DNA of 64,000 nucleotides, from contig JAMDHS010000042.1 in assembly GCA_029717555.1 (NCBI GenBank), positions 1 to 64,000 on the forward strand. Reading direction: 5' to 3'. Below the pieces are notes generated by a model. It worked only from the letters and a program-made list of their open reading frames with translations, did no database searches and was not told the DNA's origin. The position numbers and the translations under genes are program-made. Shown piece after piece: positions 12,451 to 24,432 of the stretch (positions within the stretch are counted from its first letter, which is position 1; each line of letters opens with the position of its first letter). This DNA comes from Peribolospora baueri. Lineage: Eukaryota; Basidiomycota; Peribolosporomycetes; Peribolosporales; Peribolosporaceae.

Positions 12451-12515
12451 GGCAGACACGCCGAATGCGTTCCCTCCTCCTCGCACACTGGAGCCCGTCT
12501 TCACACAGGTAATAC
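12451..12515 (+). repeat. 65-bp exact repeat, copy 1
   Basis: Bases 12451-12515 match 28451-28515 base for base in the same orientation, and the flanks differ immediately on both sides. The right end contains CACAG|GTAATAC, which would serve as a splice donor on the plus strand. Here the copy lies in the presumed 5' leader of EGT1; the other copy lies inside the minus-strand methyltransferase gene. Confidence 0.95.
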
Positions 12516-12735
12516 CCACAGTAATCCCAGCAGCTTCCCGCCGCCATCGAGTCCCCCGCTCCGCCGTCGACAGACTCGTAGACGACGCACAGATTGACAG
12601 GGCAGAAGAAACAAGAAACAAGCACAGTGAACCCGCTCGTCGGTGACCCTGCTTGCTGGTGAACGACAGCCCCCCTCCACGCGTCCCGTCTCCCGCACAG
12701 CCGAGCCAAATCTGATCTTATCGCCGCCGATAACG

Positions 12736-15700
12736 ATGGCCCCCGTTCGCATCCACTCGCCCTCGCCTACGCCCTCGCCCGTGGCCATCTTCGACACCCG
12801 CGTCATCGACCTCCCCGTCGACCACCGCCCCGCTCAGCGCTCCCTGCGCTCCCAGATCATCGACGGCCTCCGTGGTCTCTTTCCCCCCGAAGCGCTCCCC
12901 GACGCGAATGTCACCACCTCCTCCGTCGAGTCCAAGTGGAGGTGCGCCCGTAGCCTGCCGACGCTGCTTCTCTACGACAATAAGGGACTCCAGATCTACG
13001 ATCGCATTCTCTCCGATCCCATCTCAAGGGCCGACTACTATCTCTTCGACGCCGAGCTCGGCATCCTCAAGGCCCACGGAGCCGACATCATCCAGCGCAT
13101 CTCCCCCCCCACCTGGGACCAGCTCTCCTTTGCAGACGGGCAACGTCAAGGCGGCGGCGGCGGCGGTGGCGGCGGCGGTGGCGGCGGCGTGCCCTTCGTG
13201 AACCAGCTACCCCAGGGACATACCAAGCCGGCGGAGAAGGACCGGTGGGGCAACTTTAGCGGCGGCGTCAATAATGACGGCGTCAATGGCGAACACCGCC
13301 TCGGTCTGTCCGTTTCCCATCTCACCGCCTGCAACGGGCCCGGTAGCAAGGTGCACGCCGGCTGTGAGGAAGGGGCGGAGGGGCAGGGAACGAGTGCCGC
13401 CGGTGGGGAGAGGCGGGGAGAAGGACAGAAAGCAGGCAATGAAACCGATGATCAATTCGCGAGCGCCCACCATGACACCGCTAAGAAAGGCTATCTCGTC
13501 GAGCTCGGCGCCGGAAGCCTGAGAAAGACGAGCCATCTCCTCAAGGCTCTCGCCGATCACGCCGTCCACGCCGCTGCCACCGTCGACGACGACGTGGCTC
13601 CCTACACCTACTACGCCCTCGACCTCGACAAGGGAGAGCTTGAGCGCACGCTCTTCGACTTGTCTGCCGGTGCGATCAACAACAGCCAGAGCGCCGGCGC
13701 CGGCGCCGCTGATGGTCGCGAGAACGCGGCGTCCGACCAGGGCTTCGAGGAAGATGGAGTGGTGAACCTCGAGTTGGGAGGAAGGGTCGAGCTCCTGGGC
13801 CTCTGTGGCACCTACGAGCAGGGCATCCAATTCATCCGTCGCGGCGGACTCGATGCCGCCGGCGGCGGCGGTGTCCAAAACCAAGGCCCTCCCAGATGTC
13901 TTATCTGGCTTGGCTCGTCCGTCGGCAACTTCCCCCGTCCGGCCGCCTCCGCCTTCCTGCAGCGTCTCGCCATCGCCTGTCTCCGCCCACCCCGCCCGGC
14001 CGCACCTCACTACCGTCACGAAGCTGCCCAGCAGGGCTCGGCCGTCGTCGTCGATCGCCAAATCGTGGGCGATACGTTGCTCATCGGCATCGACCGTCGC
14101 AACGACCCGGACGTCGTAGAGAGGGCCTACGACGACCGCGCGGGCTGGACGAGAGAATTTGAGATGAACGGCCTCGACGTCGCCGATAGGGTCTTGAAGG
14201 GACTCGGCGTGGAGGAGACGAACGCGAACGTGGAGGAAGAAGAGGGCGACCATAAGGTGCTCGATAGGGCCAAGTGGGAGTATGCCCACAGATACAACGT
14301 CGAGGAAGGTTAGATCGCGCTAACCCATCCGCATCTCCCCCCGCATTCGGCTGCTGACTAAGTCATTCCCCTCTCTTTCATGCACGCCAACTATCATGGG
14401 CAACCCTTCCTATCTGGCGTCCGCATCCCACTCTCGATAGGCCGTCACGAGGCGTACTACCGATCTCTTGAGGACCAGGTGATCGTCGTCCCACCCCTGG
14501 ACGGCGAAGAAGGGGTCAAGATCCCCATCAAGATGGGCGAATTGGTGAGTCCCTCTTGACCGTTCCTCTCCTGTTCGCGGTCGGTCAACTCGCCGTCTGA
14601 GACCGACTCCTAACTAATCATGATCGACGTGACCACCCCCACTTTTCTCCGTCAGGTGTCGATCGAATGCTCGTACAAGTACTCCGACACCGAGGTGGCC
14701 ACCCTCTTCGCCTCTGCCGGACTGCGCGTCATCCAGAACTGGATCGACGATAGCGGCAGGTACGGTCTGTGGCTCGTCGAGCGACCCGCGTTCTCCTTCT
14801 CCGCTGGCGAGGTCAACCGCGCCGTCCAAGAGGAGGTGGAGGAGGCCAAAGGGCAGGGCGAGACGCTGCAAAGGAAGGAGAAGGGCGACCGGACGCTTGG
14901 AGAGCTCCGTCGCGATGCGGCTGCCTCCTCCTCTCCGGACAGAGGCGAACACGAGCACGAGCACGGCGGCGGCTCTCCGGCAGGCTCTCCGGCGGCCGAG
15001 GGCAGGCCGTTTGGCGTGCCGAGCCTGTCGGAGTGGCGCGAGCTGTGGAAGTGCTGGGACACCATCACCCTCGGCATGATCCCTCCGTCCATGCTCATGG
15101 ACAAGCCCATCGACCTGCGCCACAACTGCCTCTTCTACACCGGCCACATCCCCGTCTTCCAGTCCATCCACCTTCGTCGCGCCCTCGATCTCGCACCCGT
15201 CGAGCCAGCGTGGTTCGAACAAGTGTTCGAGAGGGGCATCGATCCGAACATGGAGGACCCGAGCAAGTGCCACGACCACTCGGAGGTGCCGGAGAAGGAC
15301 GATGACTGGCCGAGCTTGGACGAGGTGCTCAAGTACAGGGACGAGGTGAGGCAGAGAGTGACCAAGGTGTACGAGGAGGTAAGGAACGGGGAGAGGAAAT
15401 GGACGAGGCGGCTCGGTAGGGTCATGTTTATGGTGAGCGGCTCTTTCTCTCGCGTGCTGCTGCTGCTACTACCGTATTCCGCATTCGCTCATCTTCCCCG
15501 TTTCTCCCTGAAAAGACCTTCGAGCACGAAATCATGCACGCAGAGACGCTTCTTTACATGCTCGTTCAGCGCGCCGACGTCGCGCTTCCGTTCTGGGACG
15601 GCAAGCACACTCTCCCTCCCCCAGGCTTCGCCGTACCCGACTTTGCCACTCTCGCCTCGCACTGGGACGCCGAGGTGGCTCGTATGGGCGGTGAGGCTGC

Positions 15701-16842
15701 GCTCCATGATCGGACGGTCACCTTTGAGGGCGAGACGACGTTCAACGTCGGCCACGACGACTTCGAGGCGGAGGACTGGGACAATGACGGCGACGAGAGG
15801 ATCATGACCGGCGGTGAGGAATTCGGGTGGGACAATGAGTCGCCTAAGAGGACTGTCACCGTCGGACCGTTCAAGATCGCCGAGGCGCCCGTCACGAATG
15901 GACAATGTGAGCGAACGGCTGTCGTATCGGGAGTCGCGAGCGAGGAGCGCAGGGGTTCAAGCCTTTTTCCGGTTTTCCTTTTTCCTTTTTCCTTTCTCTC
16001 CTCGTGCAGATTACGATTTCCTCAAGTCCACCTCTGCCCTCTCCGACGATTCCCTCTTCCCGGCCTCCTGGGTGCGATCTTCGAACGCCGGCACGGGCAC
16101 GGGCGAGGAGGTGGCTCTGGTGCGCACGCTGTACGGGCCCATCCCGCTGTCTCAAGCCCATCACTGGCCTCTGCAAGCGTCGGCGAAGCTGCTCGAGGCA
16201 TACGCGGCTTCGCGCGGTGGTAGGTTGCCGACGGAGGACGAGCTGAGGCTGTTCATGGACCGTCAGGAGGAGCAAGGCGGGAGCGTCAAGGTGACGGGCA
16301 GGAACGTTGGCTTCGAGAGGTGGCATCCCGTTCCGTGAGTGTACTTGACGCTCCTTCCCTTGTCGCGCCCCAAGTCGAAGAAGATCGACTGACGGTCCCC
16401 GAGCGTCTCTATATCCTATGACACCCGCCGCCTTCTCACGGCCACGACAGTCCCCGTCTGCCGTCGAGAGACGCCAACACTGGGATCGCCACTCCAGGCC
16501 ACAACGGCGGTGTGTGGGAGTGGACTTCGACGGCGTTCGTAGCTCACGACGGCTTTATCCCGTCCAAGCTATACCCGGGCTACAGGTGAGTTGTCGTCAC
16601 TCAGCTACTCTGGCCGCGGGGCCCATCCGCCTCTCACGCCTGACCTTTTTATTTTTTTGTCGTCCTCCTTTCTTGTCCTCTGACCGACCAGCGCCGACTT
16701 CCACGACGGATCGCACCTCGTCGTCCTCGGCGGATCCTATGTCACCCACTCGCGCGTGGCAGGCAGACGCACGTTCCGAAACTGGTACCAGGCCGGCTAC
16801 CCCTATGTCTTTGCCGGAGGTAGAGTCGCTTGGGACGTGTGA
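12736..16842 (+). CDS. EGT1: Egt1, fused ergothioneine biosynthesis enzyme
   Basis: Fungal Egt1 trimethylates histidine to hercynine (EgtD-like part) and then makes hercynylcysteine sulfoxide with O2 and iron (EgtB-like part). Seven exons (12736-14308, 14441-14544, 14656-15432, 15516-15906, 16010-16334, 16451-16585, 16692-16842) give 1151 residues with all phases consistent. N-terminal landmarks are LLYDNKGLQIYDRI, SAM motif LVELGAGSLRKTSHLLKAL near residue 255, and SSVGNFPR. The DinB_2 part starts with DLRHNC and carries the iron-ligand motif HxxxHxE as HEIMHAE across the exon 3/4 region. The C-terminal FGE-sulfatase part has GGVWEWTST, VVLGGSYVTHSR and RNWYQAGYPYVFAGGR. A glycine run and a polar stretch (about residues 137-250) are inserted before the SAM motif and are not expected in the family. 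The ATG at 12736 is the first in frame. Confidence 0.95.
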
Positions 16843-16954
16843 TCGGTTTTTTCGAGGCGGTGGCGGCTCAGAAAAGTCAGAAGTAGGGCCTCTGGGCGGA
16901 CCATTGGAACCTTAGGTTCTCTGCCTCTGTCTGTGTCTCTGTCTTTATCTATTT

Positions 16955-16977
16955 CTGTGTGTGTGTGTGTGTGTGTG
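16955..16977. repeat. (TG)n microsatellite
   Basis: An uninterrupted TG run about 115 bases after the EGT1 stop codon. Confidence 0.9.
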
Positions 16978-17238
16978 CGTCGCCTATTTTGGTAATCTCT
17001 CCAGTCCTGTCAAGACGCCGTCCGAATTGGGTGATCCCCGCAGCAGCGTCCTGTTCTCGCTCGCTTTGCCCCCTTGTCCCTTACGCTTCGCTTCGGATGG
17101 GGGGACGGACGATCCGATCCGGAAAAAGATTTCTTCACGACGCCTTGGGGTTGCCTCCACATTCTCCCGGGGACGCCCGCGAAAGGGGGAGAGAAGAGAG
17201 AGAGAAGAGAGCATGGCAAGGAGTCTTTCTTTCTTTGT

Positions 17239-17267
17239 GACAGACAGACAGACAGACGGACAGACGG
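17239..17267. repeat. (GACA)n microsatellite
   Basis: About seven gaca/gacg units in the gene-free interval. Confidence 0.85.
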
Positions 17268-19081
17268 GGCTGGGCTTAAGGGAGCACGGGCGGGGCTATC
17301 CGACCAAGGGGGGGAACAGGTACAGGGGTTGCGGGGACAAGAGTTCGCGCGTTCGTTGGTTGGTGATCGGGATCCCGTTTCGTTTCGTTCGTTGAGGGGA
17401 AAGCCGCGGGCGGGTAGGCAAGTGGGAACGGGGCAGCTGGATGAGAACGGACAGACGGAGGGTGAGTGACCACGCGATCACGATCCGAATCGGCTCGGCT
17501 GTGGCTCGGCTGTGGCTCGGCTGGATTCGTCTTGGCGGGGAAGTCGTGGAGGGCGGAGAAGGAAGGCAAGACGATGGGGAAAGAGTCGAGTTGGGTGGAT
17601 TGTACATCCTACTGCTGCTTGTTCAGCTCCTCCTCGTCGTACGCGAAGCGGCCGGCGACCCCAAGTTGGGGGAGCGTAGTCGTGCGACCACGACCACGAC
17701 CACGTCTGTCTGTCTCCCTCCTCGCTTCGATGGACTCGATCGCCCTGCAGCGGCGAGAGTGGCGTGGCCAGCGACGGGCGACGGGCGACGGGCGTTGTTA
17801 CGTGCTTGCCGGACATACATACACCTACATTCTACATCTGCATGTGGTGGGTGCTGCATGCGCACGCAAGTTATTGCGAGGAGCGGACAAGCGCCCATGT
17901 GCTTGGCTGCGGCAAGCCACGCGGGCAACGGCGAGCGAAATCGATGAGGGGCAAAGTAGGGTTAGCGGAGCGAAGCCAGTCGAGGACGGCCGGGCGGGCA
18001 GAAGCGATAGGCTGACGTCGTAGGTGAGCAAGAAAAAGGAAGAAAAAGGCGCCGCCTTGGCCGACGACTTGGCGTTCGCTCACAGTGCAGGGCTCGACGG
18101 GGCTAACAGGAACGGCCGGCTGCCGGCGAAGTGGCGGGGCGCTCGCGTGCATCTGGAGTAGGGGTGGAGCGGTGGAGGGGGGCGTTCGAGTTCCCCCTCC
18201 GCGGACGCCACATGGAGGCAGGCCGGCGTCGAGGTCGCCTCTAGATGGCTACGGACCTCGCTTAATGTACGTACGCACTTGGATGCTCAACTCACACGCT
18301 CGCTCGCCCTAGTCTTTGCTCCGGGCCCGTTCCGAGCGGCCAGGTAGGTAAACAAGGCGAGTGCGTAAGAAGGCCTCGGGGTCAACGCCATGTGGACTTG
18401 CACTAGGACGCGGTCGTCCACAGCGAAGACACCGCTCCCCCGGGCTCCCCTCCTGGATGGATGAAATCCAGCCTGGCTGGCGCGGCGTTTGCTCGAAAAA
18501 AAAAAACGAGGCCGACGACCGTCCGTCCGTCGTTGGCGGTCAAGGCGAGGGCGGCATGTGGCGCACTCGGGGAATGCACAGCCAGACGGGGTGGGGTGGG
18601 GCGAGCGAACGAGGGACACGTCGTTACGCGGAACGATGTACTTATCTCGCTCTCTCATCTCCACCCCCTCCCCTCATCCTGCGCGGGAAGAACGGTGGGC
18701 GGCACCAGACGCCCACGGGTTCAGTGAGACTCCTCATGCCGCGGAGTAGAAAGAGCTGGGGGATAAGCCGGCCAAGCCAGCTGGCCGCTCGTCCCGCCGC
18801 CTTGTCCGTCCGTCCGTCGTCTTGTCGTCTTGTCATATCATCATCTCGTCGCCTGCTCTTTGAGTTGAGCGGACGGGGTGGGAGCCGGAGAGTTGCGAGG
18901 CGAGGCAAGACACACGACCGACCGACCGCCTTGGCGACCATCCATGGCCGAGGCCCCGGGCGAGTCGAGACGAGTCGAGAAGGAAACAAGTGAGACATAT
19001 TGTGGAACGGTGCGGTGCGCCCAGGTCCACCGCGCTCTCCAAGCTTGCTTGCGCTTGGACTGACCTGACCGACTGCTGGGC

Positions 19082-19104
19082 CGGTTCGGTTCGGTTCGGT
19101 TCGA
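19082..19104. repeat. (GGTTC)n repeat
   Basis: Four consecutive ggttc units. Confidence 0.85.
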
Positions 19105-19200
19105 CTGGAAATTCTTTTTTTATGCCGGGACAAGCCCATGCGATCTTGCATCCGCTCCCGCCGTATGGACCGGGCTGGACAGGATAGGACAAGGACGGGG

Positions 19201-19240
19201 CAGGTCAGGTCAGGCCAGGACAGGACAGGACAGGACAGGA
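19201..19240. repeat. (CAGGT/CAGGA)n repeat
   Basis: About eight five-base caggt/cagga units in a row. Confidence 0.85.
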
Positions 19241-19708
19241 ACCAAAGACGAACGCCGACGCGGCAGTCCGTCCGTCCGTCTGTCGTCCCCTACCATCGCT
19301 GTCACAAAGTCCCCCTGGTCCTCGTCCTCGTCCTTCGTGCTCGAAAGCGCTCTACGTAGGACGACGATGCTGCAAGGATGTTCCTTCATGCTCCTTATCG
19401 TGCCGCCAGTCTCTTCCTCGCCCCCATTGGCCGAGGATCGAAAGTATCTTGTGCGCGGTTCGCTACGCCGTGGAGGAGGGGAGTATGTTCTTTCCCACCG
19501 CGGCTCCAATCGCACGCCCACGGCTCCACTTTGCGATCCCCGCCCGCCCGCTCACAGCCGCCGGCCGTCCTCCGCCGCATAAGGCAAGGCAAGGCAAGGT
19601 CTGCTCGCGCGACGTCGTCGCCCAGAGATAAGCCCAGGCGCAGCGCAGGCGGAGGCGGACAATCAATCAGTCGGGCGACAGACAGACAGACACCGCCAGT
19701 CCCCGCCT

Positions 19709-19715
19709 TATATAA
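19709..19715 (+). promoter_or_regulatory. TATA box of the amino acid permease
   Basis: TATATAA lies 198 bases upstream of the permease ATG, followed by about 180 bases of C/T-rich leader. The placement suits a core promoter of a well-expressed fungal gene; the assignment is an inference. Confidence 0.6.
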
Positions 19716-19906
19716 CCCCAATCCCCCTCCACTCGATCCCGTCCCCCTCCTCCTCACCATCCCTCCCCTTTCCCCTCCTCCTCCGTCGCACTCGCCACCG
19801 TCCTTACCCCTCCCTCTCCTTCTCCTCCCTTACCCCCCCGCTTCCCATCCAGGGCCTTCCCACAGCCCTCCCTCGCCCGCTCCCTCCCCTCCCCTTCTTC
19901 ACCGCC

Positions 19907-21725
19907 ATGTCGGACTACGACAAGGAAAAGCTAGAGTCAGGCGACGTCATTGGGGCCACTGTCCCCGTCGGCGACCTCGAGTCGAACAGCTACAATGACC
20001 CCAACGCCGTCCACGTCGGCGGTCTCGACCCCAACTCGCCCGATGGCACCGTCAAAAGGAACCTCAAGCAGCGACAGTGAGTATCTTCGTTCCCTCGCTG
20101 TTCCTCGCGTTGCATTTTCCCTCTGCTCTTTCCATTCATCACCATCGCCTTTGCTTCCCGTTTTCCCCAGTTTGTCCATGATTGCCCTCGGTGGTACGAT
20201 CGGTACGGGTCTCTTCGTCGGTTCCGGCGCCGCCCTCGCCAGCGCCGGCCCCCTCAGCACTCTGCTCGGATACTCCATCATGGGCATCATCGTCTGGTCG
20301 ATGATGATCGCCCTCGGCGAGATGGCGACGCTCTTCCCCGTCTCCGGTGGTTTCACTCATTATGCCACCCGCTTCCTCGACCCTTCTATCGGTTTCGCCC
20401 TCGGCTGGAACTACTGGTACTCGTACGCCATCACCCTGCCCACCGAAATCACCGCCGCCGCCCTCGTCATCCAGTACTGGGACTCCCAAGTCAAGATCAA
20501 CCCGGCCGTCTGGATCACGGTCATGCTTGCCCTCGTCTACCTCATCAACTTCTTCGGCGTCCGCTGGTACGGTGAGGCCGAGTTCTGGTTCTCCAGCATC
20601 AAGATCATCACCATCATCGGCCTGATCCTCCTCGGTCTCATCATCGACCTCGGCGGAGGACCGACCCACGACCGTATCGGCTTCCGTTACTGGAAACACC
20701 CGGGCGCCATGGCTCAGCTCTTCCACCAGGTCGACGGCGCGGGCAACATCATCGACGAGGGCATTCCCGGCTCCAAGGGTCGCTTCCTCGCCTTCTGGAA
20801 CGTCTTCGTCCAGGCCGCCTTCTCCTTCCTCGGTACCGAGATCGTCGCCGTGACCGTGGCCGAAGCCGAGAACCCGCGCAAGACGGTGCCCAAGGCGATC
20901 AAGCGCGTCTTCTGGCGTATCCTCCTCTTCTACGTCCTTGGCATCTTCATCATCGGCATCTGCGTCCCCTACACCGACCCACACTTGCTCTCCCCCGTCC
21001 ACAACGCTTCCGCCTCGCCCTTCGTCATCGCCATCCAGAACGCGGGCATCAAGGTGCTCCCCCACATCGTCAACGCCGTCCTCCTCATTTCCGCCTGGTC
21101 CGCCGGCAACTCGGACATGTACGCCTCTAGCAGGACGCTCTACGCCCTCGCCCTCGACGGCAAGGCTCCCCGCTTCATTCGCCGCTGCACCAAGGCCGGT
21201 CTTCCTGTCTTTGCACTCATCTGCACCGGCGCCGTCGGCGTACTCAGCTACATGCAGTGCGGCTCCACCGGCGCCGCCACGGCATTCGGCTACCTGAGCT
21301 CCATCTCCTCCATCACCGGCATCATCACCTGGGCTTGCATCCTCGGCTCGTACATTCGTTTCTACCACGGTCTCAAGCGCCACGGCATCGACCGCGACAC
21401 GCTTCCGTACAAGGCCCCCTTCCAGCCGTACATGTCCTACTTTGGCTTCTTCTTCCTCATCTTGGTCCTTATCTTCTGCGGCTTCACCGTCTTCCTCAAG
21501 GGCCAATGGGACACGCCGACGTTTGTCACCACCTACTTCACCATACCCCTCTTTGTCGTCATGTGGATCGGCTGGAAGTTGGTCAAGAGGACAAGATGGG
21601 TGTCCTATGAGGACATGGACTTTGTCACTGGCCGGCGCGAGCTGGACGAGATGGATGAGGACGCGGCCGCGAACGAAAAGGTGCCCACCACGGCGGTCGG
21701 CAAGTTCTTCGACTGGCTCCTCTGA
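19907..21725 (+). CDS. Amino acid permease, YAT/AAP family
   Basis: This is a 12-helix proton-coupled amino acid permease of the APC superfamily (fungal YAT family, the Gap1/Dip5 group), acting at the plasma membrane. Two exons (19907-20076, 20171-21725) give 574 residues. The first helix carries MIALGGTIGTGLFVGSG, the family's substrate-binding motif. Downstream hallmarks are EMATLFPVSGGF, FALGWNYWYSYAI, the motif FSFLGTEIVAVTVAEAENPRK, and SAWSAGNSDMYASSRTLYALA. The N-terminal tail (about 55 residues) has Asp, Glu and Lys residues that could be ubiquitination or arrestin sites, as in this family. The C-terminus ends in KFFDWLL. The gene has only one intron, unlike its neighbours. Substrate range cannot be read from sequence. 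Confidence 0.94.
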
Positions 21726-22701
21726 GCCCGCCATTGTCTTTCCTCCTTCCTCTCCTTCCCCTCTCTCTCTGTCTTTCCTTCGTCTTCATCTCTCCTCTCC
21801 GTCCCGTCGCCATCTCTTGGCTCCGCCCCCCCTCCTCTTCCTCATACTGTCTTGTCTGTAGTCATCTTGGAAGATTTCCGCTTTGCTTCGCTCGCCCTCC
21901 GCGTTCTCCTACTACATTCGGTGGTGCTCGCAATTCGAAATCCTCTTTCGCATACCCAACAAAACACGCCCGTCTGTGTTTGCTTGCAAAAGGTTTCTGC
22001 TTTTGGTCCCTGGAGGTGGTGGGGGTGGGGGTGTTTTGTGATGATTCCAAGGGCGAGAGGGCGGGGGGGCGCCGCCCTCTGAACACGCGCTTGTGGGCTT
22101 TACCTTGGCATTCTCATCTTCCGGTGAGGGATCGATCGAATTGGAAGTTCAAGTTTGTGAGTAGGGTGGTGTCGTCCGTTCCGTTTCTTTTATTTATGCC
22201 TCGTGCAGCAAGCAAGCAAGAAAGAAGCAGATATACCACGCCGGGATTTCTCTCCCTCTTTCCCTCCCACTCACTCACCGCATGCCCGGCGCCGCATGAT
22301 CGAACGGTCGGGATCGGGATCGAGGGAGGCTGCGTGGGACGGACGGACGGACGGCATGAGCGGCTTGGCTTGGTCCTCGGGCTGGCAGGCGGTCGGTCGC
22401 AGAATGGACCTGGCAGATAAAGGGCATCAATCATCATCGACGAGACGAGGATGGAAGGGTTGTCCGAAGATCGACAGACAGATAGATAGACAGACAGTAG
22501 TCAGTCCGTGCGCATGTCATGTGATTGAGAGGTGGCGGCGGGCTGCGGCATGTCCATAGGAGCCCTTATTAGCGACCATCTTCGCCTCGCCGCCAACGTC
22601 GCTCAACCCCCCACGACCGCACGCTCGACTTGAGAGAGAGAGCCCTCTCTTCCCCCCCTCCCCCCTTCTTCCCCCCTCGCCCCCCACCGGCGCAGTGACA
22701 C
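21726..22701. other. Intergenic between permease and PPPDE gene
   Basis: No gene is seen. C/T-rich sequence follows the permease stop codon. A gaca/gata repeat lies around 22470-22497, and a C-rich tract (22645-22690) precedes the next ATG. Confidence 0.5.
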
Positions 22702-24432
22702 ATGTCGGCCAATTCTGACGTTGGCGCCGGTCGCTCGCGTAGGCTTTGGTCGTCCTGGTTCCGTAGCTCCGGCGCGCCTGATGATGAGCAGCTCGTGGAC
22801 GATGACGAGCTCGAAGGCACGCCCGTTTGGGTGGGTACCAACGCTCCTACTCTGCCTTCCCTCGCCTCGCCCGGCTCGAGACGGACGGAATAGGCTGACA
22901 TCTTTTGTGCCTCTTCTTGCCCAGCTCACCCTGTGGGACTTGCTTCCCCCAGGCAAACTCTCCACCGCAGGCTTCTTCTTGGGCATAGGCATCTTTCACA
23001 GTCAAGTGCGCTCCTGGTTGCCGTTTTGTTCCCGGCTCGTAACTTTATCTCGCGCGCAACACCCGCCTATTGACCTCGCGGTGGGCCATCTTTTCCTTTT
23101 CGTTTAACTGCTCCCCATCTTCGTCCTGCCCATATAATCCTCTACCAGGTTTTCCTCCCTGACCTCTCCCTCGAATACGGCTTTGGCGCACACGCATACC
23201 CCGGCGTCACCGGCGTCTTCGCGCTGCCGCGGCAACCCGGACCGGCTTCGGAGTCGCAGCCACCGCCTCTTCCGGGAGCACGATACATCGGTAGCTACTT
23301 TATCGGAGAGGCGTGGCCGGAGGGGGATCCCCGGCGCGGAAGGGTGATCAAGAAGAGAGAAAACAATAATAAGGCGACGAGGGAAGGCGGCTCTGGACCT
23401 ATGGGATGGTTCGACCAGGGGGACGGCGGGGCGTGCGGTCCGTCCTGGTGGGCCTGGGGCTCGTCCATGTCGGCCCTGTCGACGTCTCCGTCTGCGTCGC
23501 GCGCAAGTCTCGTGCCTGGAGAGGCGGACGCACCTGGGCGACGGCCGTCGGCAGACACGCTCAGGTGCCCGTCGTCGCCAGACCTCTCCGATGCGGCGCG
23601 ACCGTCCTTCACGTCGTCGTCCCCTCCCCCTGCTCGCCCGATGTCCGTTTCGTCAACGTCGGCGATCGCACACGGAGGAGAAGAACAGGACATCGTCCCA
23701 AGGAGCCCAATGGTAGGCTCCCTGGCCGGGTCAACCTATATCCGACATCCCCGTCACGGCCGCGATCGGGCACGCAGCTTGGCTTTCGCCCTTCAAGTCG
23801 TGCAAAAGGCGAGTTTGCTAGTTCACTGCTCCTTTGGCCAGATCGCGCCTCGAGACATGGCGCCTCTAGATCTCGCACGAACGGCTGATCCGAAAACATC
23901 CTCTCGTCCACTTTGCTTGCGCGGCGCAGATGAAGAAGGACGAAGCGTGGAACGGTACAAGCTACGATCTCTTAGACCGTAACTGCTCCCATTTCAGCGA
24001 GGTGCGCGTCCGCCACAACTGTTTTTCACGTCTCCGATGTCCATTTCCCATGCCCTCGCGCGAATACGAGCTGAGCGATCGTCACGGGGCGGGCGACGAC
24101 GTGGCAAATCGCGCATGTCTCCTCGTTCGCCTCCCTCCCTTCTCTACCTCGCCGTTCAGGAACTCGTCCGCAGACTCACCGGCCGCTCCATTCCATCCTT
24201 CGTCAACCGTGCCGCCTGGCTCGGCTCCAGCCTTCGGTGTATCGTTCCTTCTAGCTTGATAGGTGAGACGTCCGAAGCGGCGCCGTCTGGAGATGCTCCT
24301 CTCGGCCGCTACGCGGACGATGTGCCACCATCGGAGCGAGCTCCCCTTCAGAGACGAACCGATCGTCCGCCCCGGCCGAAGCCGTCGCCAAGGACGAGTG
24401 CCAGTCCAAGTCAGTCGCCCCTGTTGCGGTGA
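22702..24432 (+). CDS. PPPDE-domain protein, desumoylating isopeptidase-like
   Basis: The PPPDE (DUF862/DeSI) fold is a papain-like cysteine isopeptidase with a His-Cys dyad that removes SUMO or ubiquitin. Five exons (22702-22830, 22925-23005, 23149-23808, 23930-24001, 24160-24432) give 404 residues. LTLWDLLPPGKLS opens the domain. GIGIFHSQ carries the catalytic His, and SYDLLDRNCSHFSE carries the catalytic Cys. ELVRRLTGRSIPSFVNRAAWLG closes it. A Ser/Pro-rich, low-complexity insertion of about 150 residues (about residues 130-285) separates the His and Cys halves. The exon 3 donor must be GCGAGT to keep frame, which makes a GC-AG intron. The last about 60 residues are polar and probably disordered. 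Target specificity (SUMO or ubiquitin) is unknown. Confidence 0.82.

Larger units (their letters stand above)
11172..12735. other. Intergenic upstream of EGT1
   Basis: No gene is seen in 1.56 kb. Its right end holds a TATA-like run, one copy of an exact 65-base repeat, and a possible 5' UTR splice donor. All are listed separately. Confidence 0.5.
16843..19906. other. 3-kb gene-free interval between EGT1 and the permease
   Basis: Both strands were read and nothing gives a recognisable protein. The stretch is dominated by short repeats (TG, gaca, ggttc, cagga) and, from about 19730, by the long C/T-rich leader of the permease gene. A promoter and 5' untranslated region must lie at the right end. 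A non-coding RNA cannot be excluded by eye. Confidence 0.5.

Noticed and set aside
13207-14289. A 360-codon open frame antisense to EGT1
   Set aside because: Mirror of a GC-rich exon with no family features; the sense frame carries all Egt1 motifs.
20139-21734. A 531-codon open frame antisense to the amino acid permease
   Set aside because: Its composition (Glu, Asp, Gly, Val, Arg) is what GC-rich codons give on the opposite strand; the sense strand has a complete permease.
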